In this document: positions 24,036-32,843 of the stretch, in pieces
How positions within the stretch are numbered: the stretch's first letter is position 1
Layout of the letters: every line of letters begins with the position of its first letter
From: Amycolatopsis dendrobii
GTDB taxonomy: Bacteria; Actinomycetota; Actinomycetes; Mycobacteriales; Pseudonocardiaceae
Assembly: GCF_014145675.1 (NCBI RefSeq)
Contig: NZ_JACGZW010000005.1
Location: 186,001-250,000, forward strand
Direction: 5' to 3'
DNA length: 64,000 nt
Translations under genes and position numbers: made by a program
The notes under the pieces: generated by a model
What the model saw: the letters and a program-made list of their open reading frames with translations, nothing else
Told to the model about the DNA's origin: nothing
The model's database searches: none

Positions 24036-24304
24036 CCGACCGGGAACAGCGTGCACTGAACGAAATCGAACGAGGTTTGTCCGCCACGGATCCGCGGCTC
24101 AGCGCCAAGCTGGCCCGCGGATCCGGGCGTCGGCGCCGCCGCTCCGCGCTGGAGGTGCTGGCGATCGTCACCGCCGTGGTGCTGATCGCGACCGGGGCGT
24201 TCGACTCGCGACCAGGTATGATCGTGGCCGGGGTGGTCGCGCTCGCCGTGCTCGTGGGCGGGCCGTTCGCGGTGCGGCACTGGAAAGCCGGCTCCTCCCG
24301 GTGA
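24029..24304 (+). CDS. DUF3040 family membrane protein
   Basis: 91 aa, overlapping the previous gene by 7 nt. It begins with the family hallmark LTDREQRALNEIERGLSATD. An arginine-rich stretch and two membrane helices (~40-58, ~62-80) follow. It is last in the four-gene small-envelope-protein cluster. Confidence 0.85.
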   Translation: MLTDREQRALNEIERGLSATDPRLSAKLARGSGRRRRRSALEVLAIVTAVVLIATGAFDSRPGMIVAGVVALAVLVGGPFAVRHWKAGSSR

Positions 24305-24381
24305 CCCGTGTTCGCTGGATCACTGTCAGGAAACCGTCAACGACCGCCTCGTGAGCGCGTTGCGGGGGCCAGCCTGAGCGG

Positions 24382-26172
24382 GTGACCGCAACTCTGTCCC
24401 GCCCGGAAACGCCGCCAGCCGCCGATCGGCACCGGCTTTCCGTCGTCGGCGGCCTCGCCGCACTGTCCCTCGACGCGATGGCGTCGGTCGCCTACGGACC
24501 CGAGGCGATCGTGCTCGTCCTGGCCGTCGCGGGCGGGACAGGACTCGGCTTCACCCTGCCGGTGACGCTGGCGATCGCCGTCTTGCTCGCTGTGCTGACG
24601 CTGTCGTATCGGCAGGTCATCGCCGCTTTTCCGGAGGGCGGCGGGGCCTACGGCGTCAGCCGCGCCCACCTCGGCCGGCGCGCGTCGCTCGTCGCCGCGG
24701 CGTCGCTGATCGTGGACTACGTGCTGAACGTCGCGGTGTCGGCCGCCGCCGGGGTCGCCGCCTTGACCTCGGCGTTTCCCTCGCTGCTGCCCTGCAAACT
24801 GTGGCTCTGCCTCGGCGTGCTCGCGTTGATCACCGGAATCAACCTTCGCGGCATCGCCGAAAGCGCGCGGGCCTTCATTGTGCCGACCGCGGTGTTCGTC
24901 GGGTCGATTCTCCTCGTCGTGGTGGTCGGTCTCTTCCGCAGCGCTCCGGCCGCCACTGTCGCGAGCGGACATCTCCAGGCCCTCCAGCCGGTCGGCATCC
25001 TGTTGCTGCTCAAGGCTTTCGCCAACGGCTGCGCGGCACTGACCGGCGTCGAAGCAATCGCCAACGCCGTCCCGGCCTTCCGCGAACCGCGGGTCCGCCG
25101 AGCCCAGCGGGCGGAAGTCGCGCTCGGCGGACTGCTCGCGGCGATGCTGCTCGGGATCGCTGTGCTGATCGGGAAGTTCTCGATCCGCCCGGTTGACGGT
25201 GCGACCGTGCTGTCGCAGGTGACCGCCGCGTCGCTCGGCAACGGTTTCGGTTACTACGTAGTGCAATTCTCCACCGTCATCCTGCTGGCGCTGGCCGCGA
25301 ACACGTCTTTCGGCGGGCTGCCGGTGCTGGCGCAATTGCTCGCGAAACACAACAATCTGCCGCACGTTTTCGCCCTGCGCGCGGAACGTCAGGTGTACCG
25401 CCACGGCGTCGGTTTCCTCGCGATCGCTTCGGCTTCGCTGCTGCTCCTCGCGAATGGCGACATGAACACACTGGTGCCGTTGTTCGCGATCGGAGTGTTC
25501 GTCGGTTTCACGTTGTCGCAAACCGGAATGGTGCGGCATTGGTTCCGTTCGCGCCCGCGCGGCTGGCGCGGAAAAGCCGCGCTCAACGGTTTCGGCGCGC
25601 TGCTCACCGGAATCGCCGCGATCGTGGTCACGGCGTCGAAGTTCGGCGAAGGCGGCTGGCTGATCGTGGTCACGCTGCCGGCGCTCGTGCTGCTGATGGA
25701 ATGGGTCCACCGCACCTACCGCCGCATCGGCGAGCGCCTCGAACTCGGGCGCGTCCCTCCCCCGCCGCGCCCCAACCGGTCGCTGGTGGTCGTCCCGGTC
25801 CACACGGTGTCCCGGCTGACCCGCGACGCGCTCGCCGCCGCGCTTTCGCTCGGCGACCACGTCGAAGCTGTCCACGTAACGCATCCCGAGGAAGAAGCGG
25901 CCGCGCGCGAATTCGTCGAAGCGTGGGAACGGTGGCATCCGGACGTCACGCTGGTCCGGCTGCACGACGAACGCCGCCGTCTTGGCGAGCCGATCGTGGA
26001 ACACCTGCGACGGCACGGCGGATGCCACGTTTTCGTCCTGGTCGCCGAGGTCGAACCGGAACACGTCTGGCAACGCGTCCTGCAAAACCGCCGCGGCGCG
26101 GTGCTGGCCCGGGCGCTGCGCCGCCGGTCCGACGCGGTCGTCTGCCGGATGCGGTTCCGGGTCGGGGCTTAG
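24382..26172 (+). CDS. APC-superfamily permease, KimA-like (probable potassium importer)
   Basis: 596 aa, GTG start. About 12 membrane helices span residues 20-440, followed by a ~140-aa cytosolic domain of the universal-stress type. The first helices read LSLDAMASVAYGPEAIVLVL and LSYRQVIAAFPEGGGAYGVS, very close in pattern to Bacillus KimA, a K+/H+ symporter inhibited by c-di-AMP. Annotators often call these amino acid permeases. I see no ydaO-type riboswitch in the 77 bp upstream. Transport of K+ is inferred from family resemblance. Confidence 0.8.
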   Translation: MTATLSRPETPPAADRHRLSVVGGLAALSLDAMASVAYGPEAIVLVLAVAGGTGLGFTLPVTLAIAVLLAVLTLSYRQVIAAFPEGGGAYGVSRAHLGRRASLVAAASLIVDYVLNVAVSAAAGVAALTSAFPSLLPCKLWLCLGVLALITGINLRGIAESARAFIVPTAVFVGSILLVVVVGLFRSAPAATVASGHLQALQPVGILLLLKAFANGCAALTGVEAIANAVPAFREPRVRRAQRAEVALGGLLAAMLLGIAVLIGKFSIRPVDGATVLSQVTAASLGNGFGYYVVQFSTVILLALAANTSFGGLPVLAQLLAKHNNLPHVFALRAERQVYRHGVGFLAIASASLLLLANGDMNTLVPLFAIGVFVGFTLSQTGMVRHWFRSRPRGWRGKAALNGFGALLTGIAAIVVTASKFGEGGWLIVVTLPALVLLMEWVHRTYRRIGERLELGRVPPPPRPNRSLVVVPVHTVSRLTRDALAAALSLGDHVEAVHVTHPEEEAAAREFVEAWERWHPDVTLVRLHDERRRLGEPIVEHLRRHGGCHVFVLVAEVEPEHVWQRVLQNRRGAVLARALRRRSDAVVCRMRFRVGA

Positions 26173-26385
26173 CGAAGCGCATTTCGTCCCGTTTTCCCGG
26201 ATGCCCGGTTCGCCGGGGCCGTTACCGCGGTTGCCCGATAGTACTTTCGGCCGATGTCCGCAGGGCGAAAACCCGCCGAAAGGCGTGGGCCATCCCGGGG
26301 TTCTTTCCCTCGCCCCGGTTTCCGCGCCCAAGATCGTCTTAGGGTTGGGCGTACTTCGTGATCTTGAAACCGGAATGAGGGGCCC

Positions 26386-27534
26386 ATGCGAAAACGGACC
26401 AGGATTCTCGGCAGAACGCTCGCCGCGGCGGGCACCCTCGCGGCGCTGACGGTGGCCACCGCCGTACCGGCGACCGCGGCGCCGCAGGCGAAAGCGGCCG
26501 AGCCGACGTCGGTCGAACAGGACATCGCGCAGCTGTACCAGGACGTCGAAGACCTCTACAACGGGCTGCCCGCGAACGCGCTGCGCGGCGTCGACCCGCT
26601 GTTCGACTCGCCGGTCAAGCGGCCGGGCCAGCAGGCGCACGCCGCGCAGGGCCCGATCCCGGGCTGTACCGAGGGATCGCTGCTGACCTACGCGAACAAG
26701 CTCGCTTCCTCGCTGAACCCGACCGAGGCCAAGGCGCTCAGCGCGCTGAGCGCGATCGGCCAGCTCTACACCCAGGCCGTCGCCAGCGACAAGACCCCGC
26801 AGGTCTTCGGCACCGACGGCCAGTACACGCCGCGCGCCGGCGCGACGATCGACAAGCTGCGCGGGTTCTGGGACATCGAAAGCTGGAACATCCAGCTGGT
26901 CACCTGGAAGGGCACCGACCTGGGCAGCCAGGAACGCACCACGCAGACGTTCAAGCTCGGCCTCGACCCGAAGCGGGCCGCGGAAGCGGGCGCGCTCGCG
27001 ACCAAGGTGCTCTACGAGGTCCCGGCGCTGCAGGGCGGCCGCCACCCGCTGCTGACCCTGAACGCGTTCTCCGCCCCGGCCGACAGCCTCGGCGGCAAGC
27101 GCATCATGCTCGGCGACGGCCTGCTCGACGTGGTCAACCACCTCGGCTTCGACGACGTGTCGGTGGAAGCGGTCGTCGGCCACGAGTACGGCCACCAGGT
27201 CGACTTCGCGCACGACAACTACCCGCGCGACGAATCCGGCGAAATGGGCCCGGACGCCTACGGCGGGTACTTCGGAGCGCACGCCAAGGGCGAGGCCTGG
27301 AACGCCCGCACCCAGCAGGAGGTCACCTACCTCGACGCTTCCATCGGCGACTGCTACCACAGCCACGGCACCCCCGACCAGCGCAAAGCCGCCGGCGCGT
27401 GGGGCGAGAAGCAGGCCGTGAGCCAGAACAACCCGAACCGGATCATCCCGTCCGCGAAGATGATCGAGAAGTTCCAGAAGGAGTATCCGAAGCTGATGCC
27501 GCCCGCCGCGGCGGCACTGGCCGCGGCGCACTGA
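26386..27534 (+). CDS. Secreted neutral zinc metallopeptidase
   Basis: 382 aa. A signal peptide of about 37 residues ends ATAA-P. The zinc-binding motif HEYGH is at residues 266-270, with an acidic, Tyr/Gly-rich segment following (GPDAYGGYFGAH) that would hold the third ligand. It is probably a secreted protease of the gluzincin/metzincin-like class in the periplasmic or extracellular space. It is alone in its transcript; a strong GC hairpin at 27545-27572 ends it. The start has GAGGGG upstream. Confidence 0.8.
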   Translation: MRKRTRILGRTLAAAGTLAALTVATAVPATAAPQAKAAEPTSVEQDIAQLYQDVEDLYNGLPANALRGVDPLFDSPVKRPGQQAHAAQGPIPGCTEGSLLTYANKLASSLNPTEAKALSALSAIGQLYTQAVASDKTPQVFGTDGQYTPRAGATIDKLRGFWDIESWNIQLVTWKGTDLGSQERTTQTFKLGLDPKRAAEAGALATKVLYEVPALQGGRHPLLTLNAFSAPADSLGGKRIMLGDGLLDVVNHLGFDDVSVEAVVGHEYGHQVDFAHDNYPRDESGEMGPDAYGGYFGAHAKGEAWNARTQQEVTYLDASIGDCYHSHGTPDQRKAAGAWGEKQAVSQNNPNRIIPSAKMIEKFQKEYPKLMPPAAAALAAAH

Positions 27535-27544
27535 GCACCGCTCG

Positions 27545-27572
27545 CGGGCCCCGTCTTCCGGGACGGGGCCCG
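27545..27572. terminator. GC-rich hairpin between convergent protease and darcynin genes
   Basis: CGGGCCCCGTC (27545-27555) pairs perfectly with GACGGGGCCCG (27562-27572); 11 bp, 6-nt loop. It is 11 nt after the protease stop and 9 nt before the facing stop. Confidence 0.75.
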
Positions 27573-27581
27573 TTCGCGTGC

Positions 27582-27941
27582 TCAGGTGGCGATGGTGGCC
27601 AGCGGGTCCAGGCCGTACGTGCGGGCGTAGCCGTTCTCAGTGCCGACCAGCAGGTCGACGATCTCGAAATACCGGTCCCAGAACGGGGTTTCGCGCAGCG
27701 CGTCGATCAGGAGCTGGTAGGCGTGGTGGTCGTCGGCCTCCCAGACCCAGACGTCGGTGACGCGCGCGGAGTAGAACTCGGTGTCGTAGAACCGGGACCG
27801 GACGCCGGCGGTTTTCGCCTCGATCGCCGGGACGACCTGGGCGGCGAACGCGTCCGCCCGTTCCTCCGGGGTCAGCGCGAGCCATTCCGGCGTGGTCTTG
27901 ACCAGCAGGAACGCGGTCACCGGCGGTTGTTCGTCGGACAT
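27582..27941 (-). CDS. Darcynin family protein
   Basis: 119 aa. The ATG follows AAGGAT. The sequence pattern [20 protein letters not shown] ... [10 protein letters not shown] ... [16 protein letters not shown] ... [11 protein letters not shown] matches the darcynin family, a small dimeric alpha/beta-barrel-like group of unknown function. It lies 16 nt after the NmrA-like gene and is probably co-transcribed with it and controlled by the divergent LysR. Confidence 0.8.
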   Translation of the reverse strand: MSDEQPPVTAFLLVKTTPEWLALTPEERADAFAAQVVPAIEAKTAGVRSRFYDTEFYSARVTDVWVWEADDHHAYQLLIDALRETPFWDRYFEIVDLLVGTENGYARTYGLDPLATIAT

Positions 27942-27957
27942 GGGAAATCCTTGCCGG

Positions 27958-28839
27958 TCAGGCGTCGAAAGCGGGCTTGAGGGTTTCGGCGCACCACTGT
28001 TCGAACGTGGTTTCAGACGCGGTTCCGGCGGTGCGCGCGATCCCGGCGTCGAGGCCGTTGTCCTTGGCGTGCTTCATCTCCGCGATTCCGTGGACGAAGT
28101 CTTCGTTGAGCCCGTAGCCGATGAGCGTGGTGCGCAGATCGTCCAGCGATTCGCGCTCGTAGCGGACCGGACGGCCCAGCTGCTCGCTCATGATCCGGGC
28201 GACATCGTGGGGAGACAAGTCTTCCGGGCCCAGAACCGGAACGTCGGCGAAGCCGGTCCAAGACCGGTCCCGCAACAGCCGCGCAGCGACCGCGGCGATG
28301 TCCGCGACCGCGACGAGCGGAGCCTTGCGGTCCGGGTCGAGGACGTCGGCGTAGACGCCCTTCTCCCGGATCGAGTCGACCTCCTCCAGCAGATTCTCGA
28401 AAAAGGAAGGATTGGCCAGCGCCCGATACGCGACGCCAGTGCCCGCGATGAGCTCGTCCATCGCGAGCGACGCGGTCACGAGCCCCGCCTGATCGGCGAC
28501 CGCGGTGCCGCGCCCGAGCGCCGAGACCCCGACGACATGCCCGACTTGGTGCGCGACAAGCGCTTTCGCCGCCGGACCGGTAAAGCCGCTCCAGCCGTCC
28601 GCCGGGGCTCGCGACGAATCCGGCGGCACGACCCAGAAAACAGCGTCCGCGCCCGCGAAAGCCCGGTCGACCACCTCAGGGTCGCCGTGCGAACCGGCGA
28701 CGACCTCGACGCGCTCGCGCACCGGCTCCGGCAGCCGCGCGGGGTCGCGGACGATCACCCGCAGATCCTCGCCCGCGTCGAACAACCGGCTCAGCACCCG
28801 GCTGCCGATGTTTCCGGTCGGGGCAGTGATGACGATCAT
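27958..28839 (-). CDS. NAD(P)H-binding NmrA-like protein
   Basis: 293 aa. The ATG at 28839 follows GGAGG. The N-terminal Rossmann motif is [11 protein letters not shown]. No SDR YxxxK is evident, and the C-terminal half resembles NmrA/HSCARG or quinone-oxidoreductase 2-type proteins. It probably senses the NADP(H) state or reduces a quinone-like compound. It is divergent from a LysR gene across 98 bp, a classic regulator-target arrangement. Confidence 0.85.
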   Translation of the reverse strand: MIVITAPTGNIGSRVLSRLFDAGEDLRVIVRDPARLPEPVRERVEVVAGSHGDPEVVDRAFAGADAVFWVVPPDSSRAPADGWSGFTGPAAKALVAHQVGHVVGVSALGRGTAVADQAGLVTASLAMDELIAGTGVAYRALANPSFFENLLEEVDSIREKGVYADVLDPDRKAPLVAVADIAAVAARLLRDRSWTGFADVPVLGPEDLSPHDVARIMSEQLGRPVRYERESLDDLRTTLIGYGLNEDFVHGIAEMKHAKDNGLDAGIARTAGTASETTFEQWCAETLKPAFDA

Positions 28840-28937
28840 GAAAACCTCCGTTGAGTACGTCCTCGATCCTGCTGAGCGCGGTCGTGATGCCACAATGGGA
28901 ATCTCGGCACGCAATCTTTGCCTGAACTGGAATTACC

Positions 28938-29876
28938 TTGGTGAACAGCCTGAATCCGGCGATCGACGCCAACCTCGCCGTCGCTTTGGACGCCCTGCTG
29001 ACCGAGCAGAGCGTCACCCGCGCCGCCGCGCGCCTGCACACCTCGCCGGCCGCGATGAGCCGCACGCTCGCCCGGTTGCGCCGCATCCTGCAAGACCCGC
29101 TGCTGGTCCGCGCCGGGCAAGCCATGGTCCCCACGCCGCGCGCCCAATCCCTGCGCGACGAGGCCGCCGCCGTGGTGCAAAGCCTGAACGCGCTGCTCAG
29201 CCCCGGCGCCGTCGTCGACCCCGCGACCCTGCGGTCCACTTTCACGATCCAAACCGCCGACCTGGTCGGCGCCACGCTGGCGGTCGGCCTCCTGCGACTC
29301 ACGCGCGAGGAAGCGCCCGGCATCTCCCTCCGCGTCCGAGCCGAGGAGCTGGAGGCTGGTTCAGCCCTCCGCGACGGCCGCCTCGACCTGGAGGTCGGCT
29401 CCATCGATCACGTCGATCCCGAGACACAGGTCGAAAAGCTGCTCACCCTGCGCATGGTCGCCGCCGTCCGCCCCGGCCACCCCCTGACCTCGGCCCCCGT
29501 GACCCCCGCTCGGCTCGCCGCGGCCGACCACGTCGCCGTCAGCCGCCGCGGCCGATTCACCGGCCCCCTCGACGCGGCACTGGCCGAACACAACCTCCGC
29601 CGCCGGGTCCCGATAGTCCTGCCGAGTCACCTGGCCGCGATGGCCCTCGCCGCGCGCAGCGATGCGGTCTGCCTGATCCCCGCGGCACTCCCCGGCGAAC
29701 CCCCGTCGCCCCTCACTGCCGACGCGACCGCGCTTGGCTTGCGACTTCTCGACATTCCGGTTCCGTTGCCGCCGTTGACGATCGGCATGGCTTGGCATCC
29801 GCGGCAGTCCGCTGACGGGGCGCATCGCTGGCTCCGGGGTGCGGTGCGGAGGACCCTTCTCGTCGCGGGCGCCTGA
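28938..29876 (+). CDS. LysR family transcriptional regulator
   Basis: 312 aa from TTG at 28938; GTG at 28941 is equally possible, and no strong ribosome-binding site is visible. The N-terminal winged HTH contains LTEQSVTRAAARLHTSPAAMSRTLARLRR. The effector domain follows (~90-300). It is likely to control the divergent NmrA-like/darcynin operon. I did not find a convincing T-N11-A site in the gap. Confidence 0.88.
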   Translation: MVNSLNPAIDANLAVALDALLTEQSVTRAAARLHTSPAAMSRTLARLRRILQDPLLVRAGQAMVPTPRAQSLRDEAAAVVQSLNALLSPGAVVDPATLRSTFTIQTADLVGATLAVGLLRLTREEAPGISLRVRAEELEAGSALRDGRLDLEVGSIDHVDPETQVEKLLTLRMVAAVRPGHPLTSAPVTPARLAAADHVAVSRRGRFTGPLDAALAEHNLRRRVPIVLPSHLAAMALAARSDAVCLIPAALPGEPPSPLTADATALGLRLLDIPVPLPPLTIGMAWHPRQSADGAHRWLRGAVRRTLLVAGA

Positions 29877-29900
29877 GCCTGGGCTGAAGTTCGCGAAGGG

Positions 29901-29942
29901 GACCCGCACGGAATCCGGTTCCCTCAGGGGTCTCCGCACGTC
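29901..29942. repeat. Degenerate member of the palindrome family (group 2)
   Basis: GACCC/GGGTC and GGAA/TTCC can pair around a short loop with an internal mismatch. The surrounding sequence resembles the 2566 element. It lies downstream of the LysR gene. Its terminator role is doubtful. Confidence 0.35.
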
Positions 29943-29982
29943 CGTTTCCCGGCTAGCCGTTGGCGGTCGGCAGGTTGGTTGC

Positions 29983-30336
29983 GTGGAGTTCGCAGTCGCC
30001 GACGACGACGTGTGGTTCTCCGTCTTCGACATCTTCCCCCAGACCGAAGAGTCCTCCGGCGACGACTTCGTGCGCGAGGTCGAAATCGCCCTGTCCGAGA
30101 CCGAGGAACTCCACCTCGCCTGGGACACGAGCCACCGCAGCGTCCGGATCCGGTACCGGCGCGAGGCGGACCTCGTCGTCGACGTCTTCCGCGAGCTCGT
30201 CACCGTGCTGACGATCGAGATCCGCGAAGCCGGTCCCGTCATCGCGATGGAGTACCGCGCGGAAGGCTGCCGCGGCAGGACGTGCGTGCGAACCCGACCG
30301 GCGTTCGCCCTGCCGGACGTCCTCCTCCCAACCTGA
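29983..30336 (+). CDS. Hypothetical protein, 117 aa
   Basis: GTG start with no ribosome-binding site. Acidic alpha/beta sequence with EFAVADDDVWFSVFDIFPQT at the N-terminus and a two-cysteine segment GCRGRTC near the end. No membrane segment or signal. The coding pattern supports a gene, but I do not recognise it; the style resembles small immunity-type proteins, without evidence for that. Confidence 0.5.
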   Translation: MEFAVADDDVWFSVFDIFPQTEESSGDDFVREVEIALSETEELHLAWDTSHRSVRIRYRREADLVVDVFRELVTVLTIEIREAGPVIAMEYRAEGCRGRTCVRTRPAFALPDVLLPT

Positions 30337-30381
30337 ACGATCCCCGCGGCTAACGCGCGTTAATACCTTTCACTCTTGCTA

Positions 30382-30435
30382 TTGACCTTCACCAGGGCGG
30401 GACTCTATGGTTTCACTAGAGTTAATAGCATTAAC
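30382..30435 (+). promoter_or_regulatory. Promoter and palindromic operator before the secreted SRPBCC gene
   Basis: TTGACC (30382-30387), 18 bp, TATGGT form a vegetative-type promoter. The palindrome GTTAATAGCATTAAC at 30421-30435 lies at the expected transcription start. A second palindrome, TAACGCGCGTTA, is at 30351-30362. The arrangement suggests repression by a dimeric regulator. Confidence 0.6.
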
Positions 30436-30458
30436 AACTGTGAACAGGAGAAACGCCC

Positions 30459-31085
30459 ATGCACGCCACCCCCTCGAAGACCGAGCGGACACCGAGCCAC
30501 CGGACCGGACTGCGGGCTGCCCTGCTCGCGGTCCCGCTGGCGGTCGCCGGCGCGCTGGGCGCAACACCGGCCCAGGCCGCCGCTCATCCCGGCCCGGCAT
30601 CGCTGACCTGCCAAGGAAAAGGCGTCGACCAGACCGCGAAAGCGCGGCACCGGGCCGAAATCCTCATCCACGCGCCGCTGCGCACGATCTGGGGACTGCA
30701 GACCGATGTCGAAGCCTGGACGTCCTGGCAGAAACCCGCCGCGCCGATGACCGTCCGGCGGCTGGATCCCGGACCGTTGCGCAAGCATTCGCGGTTCCAG
30801 GCGACCGTCCACGTGCCTTCGGCTCCCCCGAGCACGGTCGTGATCAGCTCCACCGTCCAGCAGATCCACCGCGGAACATGCCTCCGCTGGACCGGCCCCG
30901 CCGACAGCGCCGGATACCACATCGACGGCGTGCACGTCTGGACGTTCAGCCCCGTCCGGGGCGGGGTCCTCGTCCGCACCGAGGAAAGCCACCGCGGTCC
31001 GCAAGCCGATCCCACGTCCGACATGGGGCTCGAAACCTGGCTCACCGATCTCAAGACCGCCGCCGAAACCCGCCCCTGCGACTGA
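30459..31085 (+). CDS. Secreted SRPBCC (START-like) family protein
   Basis: 208 aa. The ATG follows AGGAG. Residues 1-41 form a signal peptide (TATs of the AQAAA type at the end). The mature domain shows the SRPBCC start ILIHAPLRTIWGLQTDVEAW and central VHVPSAPPSTVVISSTVQQI, a helix-grip fold that binds hydrophobic ligands. Export is unusual for this fold. It is monocistronic, with a promoter overlapped by a palindrome. Ligand unknown. Confidence 0.8.
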   Translation: MHATPSKTERTPSHRTGLRAALLAVPLAVAGALGATPAQAAAHPGPASLTCQGKGVDQTAKARHRAEILIHAPLRTIWGLQTDVEAWTSWQKPAAPMTVRRLDPGPLRKHSRFQATVHVPSAPPSTVVISSTVQQIHRGTCLRWTGPADSAGYHIDGVHVWTFSPVRGGVLVRTEESHRGPQADPTSDMGLETWLTDLKTAAETRPCD

Positions 31086-31201
31086 CCGCATGACGCGAGA
31101 CCGCGGGCTGCCGTGCGACCGGCAGGCCGCGGCGCAGCGCCCGATCGACACAGGCCCCGAGCAGCCTCCGCCCAGACGGCGGCCACGTCGCCCCGGCGGA
31201 A

Positions 31202-31630
31202 TCACTCCGTGTCCAGCACCGATCGCAACGTCCGCAGCAACGGCCCGGCCTCGGAGCCGAACATCTCCACGTCCACCCGCTCCACCGCGGTCACCGCCCG
31301 GCCCGCCAGGTCGCGGCCGTTTTCGGTCAACCGCACCAGTTTCGCGCGCGTGTCGCCGGAGTCGACCGTCCGCGTCACCAGCCCGGCCGCCTCCAGCCGC
31401 GCGATCACCTGGGAGGTCATCTTGATGTCGGCGCCCGCCTGCGCCGCCAGTTCCTGCTGCCGAGGCGGCGCACCGTGCGTTTCCATCCACCAGCAGCACG
31501 CGAGCAGCACGAACTGGACGTGCGTGAGGCCCAGCGGTTCGAGCGTCTGCCGGATCCGCCGCTGCCACGCCAAAGTCACGTGCCACAGCAGGAAACCCGG
31601 ACTGTCCCCCGGGCCCGCGAACCGCGTCAT
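31202..31630 (-). CDS. MarR family transcriptional regulator
   Basis: 142 aa. The ATG overlaps the SRPBCC stop (ATGA). The winged HTH spans ~35-100, with PRQQELAAQAGADIKMTSQVIARLEAAGLV and wing residues DSGDTRAKLVRLTENG. It is second in an operon with an SRPBCC protein. A 43-bp palindrome overlaps the operon promoter, so autoregulation is likely. Confidence 0.9.
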   Translation of the reverse strand: MTRFAGPGDSPGFLLWHVTLAWQRRIRQTLEPLGLTHVQFVLLACCWWMETHGAPPRQQELAAQAGADIKMTSQVIARLEAAGLVTRTVDSGDTRAKLVRLTENGRDLAGRAVTAVERVDVEMFGSEAGPLLRTLRSVLDTE

Positions 31631-32040
31631 CGCGCGGACCGCTCCGCGCTGGCCAGCAAATCGCTCATGGCGACCGGGAAGTCCTCGCTGATCTGCGGTC
31701 CGAGCTCCGGACCCGCTTCCCCTTCGATCTCCAGCCGGTGCGTGACGCGCGTGCCGCCGTCCGCGAGCGAGGCGAGCGTGTGCCGGAACCGCAGCACCAC
31801 CTCGCCGAAGCGCGTTTCGTCTTCGTAGACCTCGTTCTCGGTCAACTCGGTGATGCGCGAACGGAACGTGTCCTGCCCCTGCGGAGTGACCGACAGCTCG
31901 GTCCCCTTCTCGAACGGTCCGTGCAATTCGAACCGGTCGCTGCGCTCGCTCAGCGGCGTTCCGCTGTGCAGGGCCCGCAACGCCGCCCACACCGCCTCCG
32001 GGCTCGCCGAGGTCTCCGCGCTGTAGTCAGTGGTCCACAT
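31627..32040 (-). CDS. SRPBCC family protein (AHSA1/polyketide-cyclase-like)
   Basis: 137 aa. The ATG follows GGGAGGA. The start YSAETSASPEAVWAALRALH is typical of SRPBCC/AHSA1 proteins, a hydrophobic-ligand-binding helix-grip fold. It is paired with a MarR regulator, a common arrangement in which both genes respond to a shared small molecule. Confidence 0.85.
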   Translation of the reverse strand: MWTTDYSAETSASPEAVWAALRALHSGTPLSERSDRFELHGPFEKGTELSVTPQGQDTFRSRITELTENEVYEDETRFGEVVLRFRHTLASLADGGTRVTHRLEIEGEAGPELGPQISEDFPVAMSDLLASAERSAR

Positions 32041-32051
32041 GATCGATCCTC

Positions 32052-32094
32052 CCAGTTAGTCTTCGCAGAGATTATCTCCGCGAAGACTAACTGG
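32052..32094 (-). promoter_or_regulatory. 43-bp palindromic operator over the SRPBCC-marR promoter
   Basis: Arms 32052-32071 and 32075-32094 pair at 19 of 20 positions around TTA. Reading leftward, TTGCCA, 17 bp, TAATCT gives a good -35/-10 inside and just upstream of the palindrome. The palindrome ends 5 nt before the GGGAGGA ribosome-binding site. Probable MarR site. Confidence 0.75.
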
Positions 32095-32101
32095 CAAGCC
32101 T

Positions 32102-32740
32102 TCACTCCGGCCAAGCGCTGCCCTTGATCATCTCCACGAAGTCCGCCCGCTCGAACTCCGGATCGAAATAGGCGAGCACGTCGGCGTTCATGGTGCCGAA
32201 CGTCGTGTCCGGACGGCCGGCCATGCCGTCCCGGAACGCACGCAGGATCCGGTTCTTGAAGTCCGGCCGCGGATGCGCCGCGACGACGGCCGCGCGCTGG
32301 TCGCCGGCGATCTCGTTCAGGTCGAGGCCGAGCACGTCGGTTTCCACGCCCAGCGTCACCACCGCCACCTCCGGGGCCAGCCGCAGCGGGACGTCCGGCG
32401 TCGTGTGCAGGGCGATCGCGAGCCAGACGTTCCGGGCCTCTTCGGCCGAACGGCCGTGGTCGAGGAGGAACGTCCGCGCCGCCTCGGCGCCGTCGAGTTC
32501 GAACCGGCGGTCGGAAGTCGCGTATCCGTCGGTGAGCCCCAGGTCGTGGAACAGGCCGCCGACGTACGCGAGTTCCGGGTCCGCCGTCAGCCCGCGTGCC
32601 GCGAGTTTCAGCGAACCCCACAGGAAGACGCGCCGCGAATGGTGGAACAGCGTCTCGTCGGCGACGTCGCGCACCAAGTCCGTCGCCTCGCGCGCCAGCG
32701 CTGTTCCGGGAATCTCGATCCCGGCGATCACCTCGGACAC
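32102..32740 (-). CDS. HD domain-containing hydrolase (cyanamide-hydratase-like)
   Basis: 212 aa. GTG at 32740 lies 6 nt after AGGAGG; a GTG at 32743 is possible. The HD motif is complete: H in FHHSRRVFLW, HD in GGLFHDLGL, and later His/Asp ligands around IALHTT. The subgroup resembles cyanamide hydratase and related HD phosphohydrolases. It lies between the MarR operon and a GlxA-like regulator. Substrate unknown. Confidence 0.85.
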   Translation of the reverse strand: MSEVIAGIEIPGTALAREATDLVRDVADETLFHHSRRVFLWGSLKLAARGLTADPELAYVGGLFHDLGLTDGYATSDRRFELDGAEAARTFLLDHGRSAEEARNVWLAIALHTTPDVPLRLAPEVAVVTLGVETDVLGLDLNEIAGDQRAAVVAAHPRPDFKNRILRAFRDGMAGRPDTTFGTMNADVLAYFDPEFERADFVEMIKGSAWPE

Positions 32741-32843
32741 CACAGACCTCCTAGCGAAAAGCGGGCTTGACCCGAGTCTCGCCCGGCCAGGTCCGCGGCC
32801 CCACTGCGAAAACCGACCGCGTGCCCACAGTTCCGGACACGGG

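Noticed and set aside
24305..24381. ydaO/c-di-AMP riboswitch before the KimA-like gene
   Set aside because: Only 77 bp are available and the conserved core is not recognisable.
24337..27531. 1064-aa leftward open frame
   Set aside because: Antisense of the KimA-like permease and protease genes; no domain and low-complexity His/Arg/Asp content.
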